A stretch of DNA of 64,000 nucleotides from Gemmatimonadota bacterium (GCA_021299375.1 JAJTGR010000055.1:1-64000); one strand, 5' to 3'; shown: positions 42,353-52,380, counted from the first letter of the stretch. Numbers and translations: made by a program. Notes: generated by a model from the sequence alone, not told the origin.

Positions 42353-43021
42353 TCAGTTGCCGATGAGCATGATGAGCCAGCTTGCTGTCGACACGCCCAT
42401 CGAGGCCAGCGCGAGATTGCGGTGATCACGGCGCTTGGCCGCCGACTCTTCGGCCTCGTCTGCAAGCCTCGTGCCGGCGTAGGCGAAGCCACCGCTCGCG
42501 GCCGTGAACAGGACGCTGTGGATGATGCGGCGCGTCCGCCCGCTGGGATCCTTGCGGCCCTCCCACAGGTTCCAGCCGCCGGTGAAGGCATTGGCCCCGA
42601 AGAGGACGGCGGCCCCGGTGGCGGCTACAGGATGCACCGATTTGGCCCACTGCGGCGCTGCGTCGTTCTTCGAGAGCAACTGGTCGCCGGACACGTACGA
42701 CGCCGCGAAGAGCGGCAGCATGGCCCAGCTGAGCGCCTTGTGCAGCGCGAGCCGCTTGTAGTACCCGTCGCTGTACTCGACGGCCTTGGCGCGCCGGCGG
42801 GCCACGGTATCCTGCGGCGTCGAGTCGGGCCTGACCAGGCGCATCAGGGCCACTGGACGGACGGTGGGGCCTGCATCCGGCGGTGCCATGCGCCCACTGT
42901 CACCGACCACGGCGATCGGCGCCGTGTCCGGACGCAACGGTGGCGTTGCCGTCGGCGACGCGGCGACGAGGGACTGCCAGCTGATCAACACACTGGCCGC
43001 AGCGGCGGACAGCATCGACAT
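42353..43021 (-). CDS. Cytochrome b561-like membrane protein (four paired histidines)
   Basis: A 222-aa protein from an ATG with GGAG six bases before it. A signal-like N-terminus (SMLSAAAASVLISW) and a Pro-rich stretch precede four helices. Each helix begins near a His: H94 (LALHKALSWAML), H130 (SVHPVAATGAAVL), H168 (IIHSVLFTAAS) and H200 (RRDHRNLALASM). Because helices alternate direction, H94 and H168 lie on one face and H130 and H200 on the other, as in diheme b561 proteins. It heads the operon with a second membrane protein, two Rieske proteins and a peptidase. The heme assignment is inferred from spacing alone. Confidence 0.68.
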   Translation of the reverse strand: MSMLSAAAASVLISWQSLVAASPTATPPLRPDTAPIAVVGDSGRMAPPDAGPTVRPVALMRLVRPDSTPQDTVARRRAKAVEYSDGYYKRLALHKALSWAMLPLFAASYVSGDQLLSKNDAAPQWAKSVHPVAATGAAVLFGANAFTGGWNLWEGRKDPSGRTRRIIHSVLFTAASGGFAYAGTRLADEAEESAAKRRDHRNLALASMGVSTASWLIMLIGN

Positions 43022-43089
43022 GGGCGACTCCGAGTGGCGAGAAAGCAACGCAACTGCGCCGTAATGTACGCGGCGATCATGAACGGTGG

Positions 43090-45351
43090 ATGACGCGTGG
43101 AATTAGATTGCCGGAAATGCTCGGTTCCGCCCCGGTCCTGGTTCGTTATCGGTACGTCGTCCTGCTGCTGTCGGTCGTGCTGGCCGCCACGCGGGCCGGC
43201 GCGCAGCGGGCCACCCGGTGCGACGCGTCGGAGCGTATCCGCCGCGTGCACGTGCAGGGGAGTCCGGCGTTCGACGCCCTGACGCTGTCCGCCAGCATCG
43301 TGACCCATGAGCCGGGGGTGGTCACGCGCCTTTTTCGCATGGGGCGCGCGCCCTGCGTCGATTCGCTCGAAGTGCGGCGCGATGCGCTGCGGTTGGCGGT
43401 CCTGCACCGCCAGGCCGGGTGGTTTCAAGCCGCCGTCACGCCCCGGATCGAGCGAAAGCCGCACGGCGTCACGGTGGTGTTCGTGATCGCCCCCGGGCCC
43501 GAGGCCGTGCTCGACACCGTGCGGATTTCCGGGCTTCCGGCGGCGGCCCCCGGTGGGAGACCGTACGCGGAGGCCCTGTACGCGCTGGAGGGGGAGCGGT
43601 TCGATCGAACGCGTCTGGACACGACCCTCGCCGCCGTGGTCACCCGCCTCCGCGATGCGAGTTACGCGCGGGCCGGCATGCCGCAGAGCCGGGTTGTCAT
43701 CGACAGTGCCACCGGGCAGGTGACGCTCGACCTCGCGTTCGCCCCCGGCCCGTCGATGCGCATCGGTTCCGTGGCCATCGACATCCGCCCGCTGCGTGCC
43801 GGCGATCCGCAGGTCCGTCGCGCCGAGGTGGTACGCCTGGTCGCAATCGACTCGGGCGATCGGTTTCGCGCCAGCGCCATGCTCGACGCCCAACGCGCGC
43901 TCTACCGCTCCGAGGCGTTCCGGCTGGTCGTCATCGACACCGTCACCCGCGCTGGCGCTGCCCGCGACAGTGTGCTCGATCTCCGCATTGCGGTGGCCGA
44001 AGCCCGCACACGCAGTGCGCGCGCCGGGCTTGGGTGGGCCACGCAGGACTGCATCCGCGCCCAGGGACGGATTACCGATCGGGGCTTCCTCGGCGTGGGG
44101 CGGCGCGTGGAACTGTCCGTGCGGGCCTCGAAGCTGGGGGTGGGCGCCCCGACGGACTTCGCGCCCGCGCTGTGCAGCGGTGCCCTGCGGCAGGACCCCT
44201 TCAGCGAGCGGCTCAACTACTATGTCGGGGCGACCCTGTCCAACTCACGGTTCTTCGGGCTCCCGCTTGCGCCTGCCGTCTCACTGTACAGCGAACGGCG
44301 CGGCGAACCGTTCGCCTACCTGCGTGAGACCACCATCGGCGCGCTGGCCGAAGTGTCCCGTCAGTTCACGCCGCGCACCACCGGCACGGCGGGGTTCCAG
44401 TACGAAAATGGCCGCACGGACACCGATCCGGTGGTCTCCTGCACGCGTTTCGGCCAGTGCCGCCCAGAGGAGGTCATCCTGTCGCTCTTCGGCCGCGGCG
44501 TCGGCATCCTGAGCACCTCGGGCACCTATGACCGCACGAATGATGTGGCCAATCCCTCTCGCGGATTTCGGGTGCGCGGTGAGGTGCGTGCCGGCGCGAC
44601 GTATTCGGAACTCGTGTCGTCGCTGCGGTTCTACCGCAGCACGGGTGAAGTCGCCACGTTCGGACGGGCGTTTGGCGGGGTGATCGGCGCGCGCCTCCAG
44701 GCCGCCGGTGCCTTCGCGCCCGGAGCCGAACTGGTGGGGGGCACGCCGCTGCTGCCTCAGCAGGAGCGGCTGTTCGTGGGGGGACAGAACTCGGTGCGCG
44801 GCTATCAGCAGAATCTGCTCGGCCCCATCGTGTACGTGGTGTCCAACGTGCGGGAGTTCACCAACGACGCCGGCGACCGCGAAGTCGAGGTGGTGCCGGG
44901 CGCTGGCTTCACTCGTGCCGTGCCGCGCGGCGGGACCGCGCTGCTGGTCGGCAACCTCGAATGGCGCCGCCCCATGCGATTCCTGTCTGAGCAGGTGCAG
45001 GTGGCGGCCTTCATCGATGCCGGCACACTCTGGGAGACGAGTTCCGACCGCTTTCGCTGGAGCGACCTGCGGGCGACGCCCGGTGTCGGTCTGCGCGTGA
45101 TCACGCCGCTCGGGCCCTTCCGCGTGGACATGGGCTATCGCCCGTACGGACTGCGCTCGGGGCCGGCGCTGTATTTCTCGCCGGCGAGCAGCGACGGTGG
45201 CTCCACGATCTTCTGTGCCAGCCCTCGCACCACCCGCCTCGAGGCCGACTTCGGTGACGTGATCAACTGCCCGTCCACCTTTGCCCCGCCGTCGGCACGC
45301 GGGGTCCTGTCGCGGATCGTGTTTCACTTCGGCCTCGGGCAGGCGTTCTGA
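43090..45351 (+). CDS. tamA: Outer-membrane assembly protein TamA-like (Omp85/BamA superfamily)
   Basis: A 753-aa Omp85 protein. A signal peptide (VVLLLSVVLAATRAGAQ) is followed by about three POTRA domains (VHVQGSPAFDALTLSA, VRISGLPAAAP, IGSVAIDIRPL) and a 16-strand barrel. The barrel has the family's late motif LFVGGQNSVRGYQQN (usual GG...RGY) and ends HFGLGQAF with a terminal Phe. The next gene is tamB with a TGATG overlap, which makes TamA more likely than BamA. TamA and TamB insert or transport outer-membrane components. An ATG nine codons downstream is an alternative start. Confidence 0.92.
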   Translation: MTRGIRLPEMLGSAPVLVRYRYVVLLLSVVLAATRAGAQRATRCDASERIRRVHVQGSPAFDALTLSASIVTHEPGVVTRLFRMGRAPCVDSLEVRRDALRLAVLHRQAGWFQAAVTPRIERKPHGVTVVFVIAPGPEAVLDTVRISGLPAAAPGGRPYAEALYALEGERFDRTRLDTTLAAVVTRLRDASYARAGMPQSRVVIDSATGQVTLDLAFAPGPSMRIGSVAIDIRPLRAGDPQVRRAEVVRLVAIDSGDRFRASAMLDAQRALYRSEAFRLVVIDTVTRAGAARDSVLDLRIAVAEARTRSARAGLGWATQDCIRAQGRITDRGFLGVGRRVELSVRASKLGVGAPTDFAPALCSGALRQDPFSERLNYYVGATLSNSRFFGLPLAPAVSLYSERRGEPFAYLRETTIGALAEVSRQFTPRTTGTAGFQYENGRTDTDPVVSCTRFGQCRPEEVILSLFGRGVGILSTSGTYDRTNDVANPSRGFRVRGEVRAGATYSELVSSLRFYRSTGEVATFGRAFGGVIGARLQAAGAFAPGAELVGGTPLLPQQERLFVGGQNSVRGYQQNLLGPIVYVVSNVREFTNDAGDREVEVVPGAGFTRAVPRGGTALLVGNLEWRRPMRFLSEQVQVAAFIDAGTLWETSSDRFRWSDLRATPGVGLRVITPLGPFRVDMGYRPYGLRSGPALYFSPASSDGGSTIFCASPRTTRLEADFGDVINCPSTFAPPSARGVLSRIVFHFGLGQAF

Positions 45352-48300
45352 TGACTGCCATGTCGCCCCGGCAACGCCGCTTCTGGTGGGTGGCCGCCAT
45401 CCTCCTGGGCATGGGGGCGGGGCTCGGTCTGGGCGTCTTCGCCCTGACCCGCACCGAAGCCGGGCGACGAAGGCTTGCCGCGACGCTCGCCGCGCAGGCC
45501 ACCGGCGTCTTCAACGGGCGCGGGTCGCTGCGCATCGGCGTGCTGCGCGAAATCGGCATGGGGCGCGTCGTGGCCGAGGAGGTCGCGCTGCTGGACACCG
45601 CCGGCGTACCCGTGGTGACGGCTGCACGCGTGGAAGGCACCCTCGACGTGCGTGGCCTGTTCAACCGGGCCATTCACATCCGCTCCCTTGCCCTGCAGGG
45701 GCTGGTCCTCGACCTGCGGCAGGACGTGGCTGGCAGGCCGTGGAACATCGCGTACCTCATCGCGGGGGACACTACGCCGTCGGCCCCGCGCACCCAACCC
45801 GGCTTCGGGGACGATGTGCGGATCGACACGATCGTGCTGACCGACGGCGTCGTGACGACCCGCGCGCCGTGGGCGCCGCATCCCGTATTCACCGGCCGCG
45901 CGCGTGACAGCGTGATCGCCGTGCGGGACAGCCTGCACGATCTCGTGCAAAGCGCCGATGGCAGCTGGTTCGAGCGTCGGCGCATCACGCTTGGCCGAGT
46001 GCGCGCCCGCGACGCGGTCATCGTCGATCGACGCCAGCGCCCCTCCGCCCTGGTGCTCGATACCGTCGTGGGCGTGATCTCCGATCCGCCGATCGCGCTC
46101 CGGCACGCAGAAGGCCGCGTCACCTGGACCCCCGACTCGCTCCGGCTCGACCTGCCGCTGGTGCGGCTGCCATCCTCCACCGCGAGCGCCGTCGGCGCCA
46201 TCACGTGGCGCGAACCTGGCCCGGTGCGCTACGACGTGTTGGTCAAGGCGGACGCCGGGTTGTCCGATCTGACCTGGATGTGGGATGTCCTCCCGGCCGT
46301 GGGGCGTGGGACCGCCACGGTGCGCCTGCGCACACTGGCCGATGCAGACGATGCCGAGTACGCGCTGTCGCGCCTCGATGTGCAGAGCGGACGATCACGG
46401 ATTCGTGGAGCGATCACGGTCACGGTGCGGCCGGCCGAGCTGCTCCTGCACGATGTCGACCTCACCTTTGCGCCGCTGCGCAGCGAGGTGCTGCGGCGGA
46501 TCAGCTACGGGGCGCTGCCGCCTGAGATCGACGGTACACTCACCGGGCGCCTGCTGGCGAAGACGGGGGGGCCGCTCACGCGCTTCAGGCTCGACCGGCT
46601 CGATGCCCGCTTCGTGGACGACGCCGTGCGCGGCGGCGAGGCCGTTTCCGCCGTGCAGGTGCGCGGGATGCTGGCACTGGGTGCCGCGCCGCGGGCGTGG
46701 CGACTCGCCGCCGACGGTATCCGCCTCGACCTGCGCACGGTGCGGGCGCTGAGCCCGACGGCGCCCGTGGTGGATGGTATCGTGACCGGGTCGCTCACGG
46801 TGCGCGAGGCCGATCTGGACGCGGTCGACCTCTCCGACGTCGCGCTGACATGGACCGACGCGGCGGGGAACGCATCCACGGTCCGCGGCGAGGTACGCGC
46901 GCGCTATGCGGCTGAGCCATTGGCAATGCAGGCCGCGCTGACGTTCGACCCGCTGTCGCTGGCGGCGCTCGCGCGTGTGGACACGACGTTCACCCTCCGC
47001 TCGCGGCTGGCCGGGCGGGTGACCATCAACGGGGCCCTCGACTCGCTCGACTGGACGGCTCGGTTGCGGGCGCTGGAGGCGCGCGCGGTGCCGCTGGGGA
47101 CGGCCGCCGATGCGCTGCCGGATGCGGCGCTGGAGCTGACGGGGACGGCGGTGGTGCAGGCCCGCGCGTGGCGTGCAACCGCCGCCGGCGCGCTCCGGGC
47201 GTTCGACCTGCGCACGTGGCTCGGCCGGGAGGACGTGCCCGCTACCGACCTGCAGGGCACGCTGCGACTGGCGGGCGCCGGACCGCTCAACCCGTCGACC
47301 GTGTCCCGCACCGACACGGCGGCCGCGCCAGCGTTCACCAGTGGGGGCGTGGTCGATCTCCGGCAGGTGGCAGGTGACGAGCGGCCGGCGTTCGCGCTGC
47401 TCGGCGAGGCGAGGCTGGACGCGCAGCGGCTGGTGGTGGACTCGGCACTGCTGTCCTTCGGCGGTGTGCGCGCCGAAGTGCGCGGTGCACTGGCGCGCGA
47501 CTCGCTGGGCGTCGACACGCTGCAGGTGGCGGTGCGGACCGACACCCTCGACCTCCTGCGCCCCCAGCTTGAGCGCCTCGCAGGCATGCTGCAACCGATG
47601 GACAGTACCCTGGCGGCGTCGCTGCGCTCGGTCGCGGCCGACACCTTGCGCGGTGATGCGACGGCATCCGGCTACCTGTACGGCAGCCTCACCCACCTCG
47701 ACGCCACGGCCGCCGTGGGCGCGCGCGACCTGCAGGTGGGCGCGATTCGCGCCGACCGCCTGTTCGGTTCGGTCCGGGCGCGCGACGTGTTGCGTGCGCC
47801 CACATTCGAGGGGGCCGCCAACGCCGACGAGGTCACCGGCCTCGGCGCGGTCCGTGTCCAGGCGGCCTCGTTTCGCGTGAGCGACGCCAGCCCGGACAGC
47901 GGGCGACTGGTGCTGGATGTCAGCACCGACGACAATGCCCATCTGGTCGTGCGCGGTGGCTACGCGGCCGAGGGGGCCACCACGCGCGTCCTGCTCGATT
48001 CGCTCCGCCTGTCGTACGATGGCGTCGCCTGGCGCACCGATTCGCTCATCGAGGTGGTGCGCGACACGATCGGCGCACGGCTCGCGCCGTTCACGTTGCG
48101 GTCGAGCGTCGGCGGCCTACTCCGCGGGGAGGCGGATGTGCCACGCACCGGACCGGTGCGCGGTGGGGTGCGGCTCGAACGCTTCCCGGTGGGTGAGCTC
48201 AGTGCGCTGCTGGCGGGTACGCCCCCGCTGACTGGTACCCTCACCGGCCGCGCCGACCTCGGCGGGTCGCGCGCGGCCCCGCGTATCGCATGGGACATTG

Positions 48301-49949
48301 CCGGGGACTCGCTCGGCATGGGGGGGCTCCGCCTGCCGCAGGTGACGTCCACCGGTGACTATGCCGACCGGCGGCTGGTGGCGCGGGCGCAGCTGCGCGA
48401 TTCACTGGGCGGTATGCTGCGCGCCGAGGGGCGGGTCCCGCTGGACCTCGCCATCGCGACGGTGGATACGCGGTTGCTCAGCGATCGGATGGAAGGCGAA
48501 ATCGTGGCGGATTCGCTGCGTCTCGATGCCCTCCCGATCGCCATTGACGGCGTGCGTCGCTTGCGCGGCCGTCTGGCCGGGCAGCTCGCTCTCGACGGGA
48601 CGGTCGACCGTCCGACGGCCCGCGGTATCATGGTGCTGGAGGAGGCTGGCGCCCGCCTCGACGATCTCGGGATCGAACCCTCCGAGGGGCGTCTCGTGCT
48701 GCGCGCCGCCGCCGACTCGCTGATCCTCGAGTCGCTCCGGGTGCGAAGCGGCAGCCGCACGGATACCCTCGGCGCTCGTGGTACGCTGCACTTCGCGGCC
48801 GGCGACTCGGCCCGGGTGGCCGTGCAGGTTTCGGCCCACAACTTCGAGGTCTCCCGCCAGCGCAACGGTACCGATCTCGACATCGGTGGGGTGGTGTCGG
48901 TTCGGGGGGCGGTGCGCCGGCCGGTCGTGAGCGGCAACCTCCTCATCCCGCTGGCGAACCTCGTCGTCGACCCGCTGGGCGCTCGGGCCGCGCTTGACCT
49001 GTCCTCGGCCGGTGCGCGCGAACTGCTCGGGGCCGAGGAGGTGCCGGTGGCGGAGACGGCGGCCCAGTCGCTCGCGGCGCTCGGCCGCGTCCTCACCGTC
49101 ACGAACGCGCGGGTGGAGCTGGGCAACGAAGTGTGGGTCCAGACGCCCGAGGCTCGCGTGAAGCTTTCCGGTGGCCTCGACGTGACCAGGCGCGGCGACG
49201 AATTGGCCCTCGACGGCGAGATTCTCGCCAATCGCGGGCAGTACCGGCTCGATCTCGGCGTGGTCAATCGCAGCTTCAGCGTGGACTCGGGCCGGGTGCG
49301 CTTCTTCGCGAACGCCAAGATCCCGCCAACGCTCGACATCAGTGCCACCAATGTCGTACGCGTCCTGGGTGGCGCGCAGATCCCGGTGCGCGTGCACATT
49401 GGCGGCAACTACGAGGTGCCGGTGCTGACGCTGTCGAGCAGTGATCCCCTGTACGCCAGTGCGCCGGAATCCGAGATCATCTCGCTGCTGATCTTCGGCG
49501 CTCCCACGTTCGCGCTCGATGGCCAGCGCCAGAGCACGGTGCGCGCGGTCACCGGTGTGCTGTTGCCGACGGTCGGCGGCGCCATGGAGGGCGCGCTGCA
49601 ACGGCTGCTGCCGGGCCTCAGTACCCTGCAGGTCACCACGGCGGGTGGGCAAACGCAGGGCAACCTCAATGCCTTCTCGCTGCTCGACAACCTGAGCATC
49701 TCGGCCGGCAAGCAGGTGGGGGAGCGCACGTTCCTGCGCCTCAATACGGGAGTGTGCCGCGGGGCAGGGCAGGCCGACCAGCGCGGCGCGTCGCTGTGGT
49801 ACGGGATCGCGGCGGAGTACCGCGTCGCCCGCAACTGGATGGGGCAGGTGGGCATGGACCCCGGGGCCTCGCCATGCACACGGCTCGGCGGCGACGTGCT
49901 GCCGCGCATGCAGTTCGGTTTCGACCTGTTCCGTGAGTGGATCTGGTGA
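45351..49949 (+). CDS. tamB: Translocation and assembly module protein TamB
   Basis: A 1532-aa protein. An N-terminal membrane anchor (WWVAAILLGMGAGLGLGVFAL) is followed by a very long beta-helical periplasmic body and the conserved C-terminal TamB/DUF490 domain. That domain includes IPPTLDISATNVVRV, then IPVRVHIGGNYEVPVLTLSSSDPLY, ESEIISLLIFGAPTFAL and LQVTTAGGQTQGNLNAF, and it ends FDLFREWIW. TamB bridges the two membranes and works with TamA; related AsmA-like proteins carry phospholipid to the outer membrane. The overlap with tamA implies coupled translation. Confidence 0.95.
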   Translation: MTAMSPRQRRFWWVAAILLGMGAGLGLGVFALTRTEAGRRRLAATLAAQATGVFNGRGSLRIGVLREIGMGRVVAEEVALLDTAGVPVVTAARVEGTLDVRGLFNRAIHIRSLALQGLVLDLRQDVAGRPWNIAYLIAGDTTPSAPRTQPGFGDDVRIDTIVLTDGVVTTRAPWAPHPVFTGRARDSVIAVRDSLHDLVQSADGSWFERRRITLGRVRARDAVIVDRRQRPSALVLDTVVGVISDPPIALRHAEGRVTWTPDSLRLDLPLVRLPSSTASAVGAITWREPGPVRYDVLVKADAGLSDLTWMWDVLPAVGRGTATVRLRTLADADDAEYALSRLDVQSGRSRIRGAITVTVRPAELLLHDVDLTFAPLRSEVLRRISYGALPPEIDGTLTGRLLAKTGGPLTRFRLDRLDARFVDDAVRGGEAVSAVQVRGMLALGAAPRAWRLAADGIRLDLRTVRALSPTAPVVDGIVTGSLTVREADLDAVDLSDVALTWTDAAGNASTVRGEVRARYAAEPLAMQAALTFDPLSLAALARVDTTFTLRSRLAGRVTINGALDSLDWTARLRALEARAVPLGTAADALPDAALELTGTAVVQARAWRATAAGALRAFDLRTWLGREDVPATDLQGTLRLAGAGPLNPSTVSRTDTAAAPAFTSGGVVDLRQVAGDERPAFALLGEARLDAQRLVVDSALLSFGGVRAEVRGALARDSLGVDTLQVAVRTDTLDLLRPQLERLAGMLQPMDSTLAASLRSVAADTLRGDATASGYLYGSLTHLDATAAVGARDLQVGAIRADRLFGSVRARDVLRAPTFEGAANADEVTGLGAVRVQAASFRVSDASPDSGRLVLDVSTDDNAHLVVRGGYAAEGATTRVLLDSLRLSYDGVAWRTDSLIEVVRDTIGARLAPFTLRSSVGGLLRGEADVPRTGPVRGGVRLERFPVGELSALLAGTPPLTGTLTGRADLGGSRAAPRIAWDIAGDSLGMGGLRLPQVTSTGDYADRRLVARAQLRDSLGGMLRAEGRVPLDLAIATVDTRLLSDRMEGEIVADSLRLDALPIAIDGVRRLRGRLAGQLALDGTVDRPTARGIMVLEEAGARLDDLGIEPSEGRLVLRAAADSLILESLRVRSGSRTDTLGARGTLHFAAGDSARVAVQVSAHNFEVSRQRNGTDLDIGGVVSVRGAVRRPVVSGNLLIPLANLVVDPLGARAALDLSSAGARELLGAEEVPVAETAAQSLAALGRVLTVTNARVELGNEVWVQTPEARVKLSGGLDVTRRGDELALDGEILANRGQYRLDLGVVNRSFSVDSGRVRFFANAKIPPTLDISATNVVRVLGGAQIPVRVHIGGNYEVPVLTLSSSDPLYASAPESEIISLLIFGAPTFALDGQRQSTVRAVTGVLLPTVGGAMEGALQRLLPGLSTLQVTTAGGQTQGNLNAFSLLDNLSISAGKQVGERTFLRLNTGVCRGAGQADQRGASLWYGIAAEYRVARNWMGQVGMDPGASPCTRLGGDVLPRMQFGFDLFREWIW

Positions 49950-49978
49950 CGGTGGCGGCGGCGGGGCCGTGCGTCGCG

Positions 49979-51424
49979 CTACGACATGCCACGGCCGGGC
50001 TCGGTGGTGGCCACGGATGCGCCGAGTGATTGCCAACGTCGTTTCACAAAGGCGACGGCGGTGCCGGTGAGCGCACCGAGCGTTGCCGCCATGGTCACGA
50101 GCGGTTCCCGCTTGCCGTCGTCGCCGAGGAGGGCCGAGAGCAGTTCGCCGCGCAGCCGGAGCATGACCGGCGAGGCCACGCGAATGCTGTTGAAGCGGCG
50201 GTCGTAGCGGGCGCCGATGCCTTCGATGAGGGCGGCGGTGCGGGCGAAGTACACCAGTTCGCCGGGGAGCACGATCGGCCAGTTGTAGAGCTCACGAATG
50301 ACGCGATCGGCCACCACCCGCGCCCGTTCCACGGTGGTGTCCTCGCTGTAGGCGATTCCGAGCAGCACGGCAACGAGATCCCGCATGGTCTCCGGCGGCG
50401 TGCCGGGTGCCACCATGCCGAGCGTGGAGAACCCCTGCGCGGTGCCCGCCGCGTCGCGGCGGATGGCGGCGAGGATGGTGTCGAACAGCGCCTTCCGCGT
50501 GGCCACCGGCACGTCGATGACCATGCCGAAGTCGAGCAGGATGATGCGCCCCTGCGCGTCGACCAGCAGGTTGCCGGGGTGCGGGTCGGCATGAAACACG
50601 CCGTCACGCAGCATCATGCGGGCGTAGGTCTCGATGAGCGTCTCGGCGAGCACGTGCGGGCGCACGAGTCCGCGGGCGATCTGGGCGTCGAGCTGGTCGA
50701 TGCGTGTCCCCTCGAGGAACTCGAGCACCAGCACGTCGCGGCGCGTGAGGGCCGTCTCGACCCGCGGAATGCGCAGCCGCGGCTCGTCGGCAAAGCGCTC
50801 GCGCATGCGTAGGCACTGCATCGCCTCGCGCTCGAAGTCCATCTCTTCGCGCACGTGGCGGTCGAACTCGTCGAGTACCACCCGGAACCCCAGCACGTGA
50901 TGGTGCGGCCAGCGCGCGTACAGCGCGTTCACGATCGCCCGCGAGAGCCGCACATCGCGGGTGACGATGGCGTCCACGTGCGGCCGCAGCACCTTGACCA
51001 CCACGTCGCGCCCCTCGTAGCGGGCGCGATGCACCTGCCCGAGCGACCCGGCGGCCAGCGGCACGGGGTCGAGCGCCTGCACGATGGTGTCAGGGTCGGC
51101 CTGCCACGCCGCAGCGAGTGTACGGCGAATGGTGGGCCATGGTACCGGCGGGACCCGGTCGGTGAGGGTAGCGAGCGCACCGAGGTACGGCTCGGGGATA
51201 AGGTCCGCGCGGCTGGCGAAGATCTGCGCCAGCTTCACGAACGTCGGGCCAAGGGTCGCGATCTGGTGCACGATGGCCCGGGCACGACGCTCGTGAAATG
51301 CTGCCGAACGCGGCACGGGCGCGCCCCAGCGAATCCAGCGCCGCTGGTCGCGGAAGAACGACAGCACCAGCGGTACCACGCGCCAGAGAATGACCGCGAG
51401 CCGCGGCAGGTCAGGCCACGGCAT
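49979..51424 (-). CDS. ABC1/UbiB (AarF/ADCK)-family atypical kinase
   Basis: A 481-aa protein of the UbiB/ADCK family. The family's KxGQ motif appears as LGPTFVKLAQIFASRADLIPEPY, with Ala replacing the Gly. LAAGSLGQVHRARYEGRDVVVKVLRP is the nucleotide-binding region, FHADPHPGNLLVD the catalytic loop, and IILLDFGMVIDV the DFG. A hydrophobic C-terminal segment (TMAATLGALTGTAVAFVKR) could anchor it. UbiB proteins are linked to ubiquinone or lipid metabolism, probably as ATPases. It overlaps the SDR gene upstream by 14 bases. Confidence 0.92.
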   Translation of the reverse strand: MPWPDLPRLAVILWRVVPLVLSFFRDQRRWIRWGAPVPRSAAFHERRARAIVHQIATLGPTFVKLAQIFASRADLIPEPYLGALATLTDRVPPVPWPTIRRTLAAAWQADPDTIVQALDPVPLAAGSLGQVHRARYEGRDVVVKVLRPHVDAIVTRDVRLSRAIVNALYARWPHHHVLGFRVVLDEFDRHVREEMDFEREAMQCLRMRERFADEPRLRIPRVETALTRRDVLVLEFLEGTRIDQLDAQIARGLVRPHVLAETLIETYARMMLRDGVFHADPHPGNLLVDAQGRIILLDFGMVIDVPVATRKALFDTILAAIRRDAAGTAQGFSTLGMVAPGTPPETMRDLVAVLLGIAYSEDTTVERARVVADRVIRELYNWPIVLPGELVYFARTAALIEGIGARYDRRFNSIRVASPVMLRLRGELLSALLGDDGKREPLVTMAATLGALTGTAVAFVKRRWQSLGASVATTEPGRGMS

Positions 51425-52346
51425 GAGTCTTCAGGGCGGCGGCAATCGTGGCATCGGCGTCGACCCGGGCCAGCGCGTTGCTCTCGCGCCAGAGGCGCTC
51501 GGCGCGTTCGTCGTCCCGGGCGAGGCGGGAGGGCGTGACCTCGCGGCGCCGCACCCAGTAGCGGGCGTTCCGGCGGGCCGCGTCGGGGGCGGTGGCCAGC
51601 CACACCAGCGTGTCGGCGCCCTGCTCGGGGGTGACGGAGACCACGTCCATGAGCCGCCGCTGCAGGCGCCCCATCCAGCCGTTGTTGGTGGCAAAGCGGG
51701 TGCTGACGACTCCTGGGTGCATGGCCTGCACGATCAGGCGCGACGGGTCCATGCGTCGCGCCAGCGCCCGCGTGAACCAGAGGTTATACAGCTTGGAGTT
51801 GCAGTAGGCCCGCCAGCCGCCGTAGCCGTGCACCAGCTGCAGGTCGTCGAGGTCTACCCGGGCGTTCTGGTGGGCGCGGCTGGATACATTGATGACGCGG
51901 GCCGGTGCCTCGGGGGTACTGGCCGCCAGGAGGGCGGGGAGCAACTCGATCGTGAGAGTGAAGTACGCGAGGTGATTGAGGGCGAAGGTCTGCTCGAGGC
52001 CGTCGATTGTCTCCGCGCGTTCGAGGAACAGGGCCCCGGCGTTGTTGGCGAGCACGTCGATGCGGGGGTGGGCTTCCCGCAACCGTGCGCCAAGCGCCTG
52101 CACGGCGTCCTGCCGTGACAGATCGGCGATCTCCCAGTGGACCGTCCGGCGCCCGGTCTCGCTCATGATGCGGCGCGCGGCGGCCGCCGTCTTGGCTTCG
52201 TTGCGCCCCACCATCACCACCGTCGCGCCCGCCTCAGTCCACGAGCGCGCCGCGGCGCGGCCGATGCCGTCGCTGGCGCCGGTCACGACCATCGTACGCT
52301 GCGCGGACGCGGCCGCATCGGCACGGAGAGAATGGTGGAGGCTCAT
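51411..52346 (-). CDS. Retinol dehydrogenase-like SDR oxidoreductase
   Basis: About 311 aa. VVTGASDGIGRAAARSW binds the nucleotide, NNAGALFLERAETIDGLEQTFALNHLAYF is the characteristic retinol-dehydrogenase/protochlorophyllide-reductase-like block, INVSSRAHQNARVD holds the catalytic Ser, and YCNSKLYNLWF is the YxxxK site. HPGVVSTRF follows. These NADP-dependent enzymes act on hydrophobic alcohols and ketones. The end overlaps the start of the UbiB-like gene, so the two are probably co-transcribed; a shared lipid or quinone substrate is conceivable. Confidence 0.9.
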   Translation of the reverse strand: MSLHHSLRADAAASAQRTMVVTGASDGIGRAAARSWTEAGATVVMVGRNEAKTAAAARRIMSETGRRTVHWEIADLSRQDAVQALGARLREAHPRIDVLANNAGALFLERAETIDGLEQTFALNHLAYFTLTIELLPALLAASTPEAPARVINVSSRAHQNARVDLDDLQLVHGYGGWRAYCNSKLYNLWFTRALARRMDPSRLIVQAMHPGVVSTRFATNNGWMGRLQRRLMDVVSVTPEQGADTLVWLATAPDAARRNARYWVRRREVTPSRLARDDERAERLWRESNALARVDADATIAAALKTHAVA

Positions 52347-52380
52347 GGCGAACAACTAGCGGTCGGGCAGGATACGGAGA

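Noticed and set aside
40844-43021. Cytochrome bc1 or b6f complex
   Set aside because: The Rieske proteins are present, but the membrane proteins are too small and lack the cytochrome b fold, and no cytochrome c1 or f is encoded.
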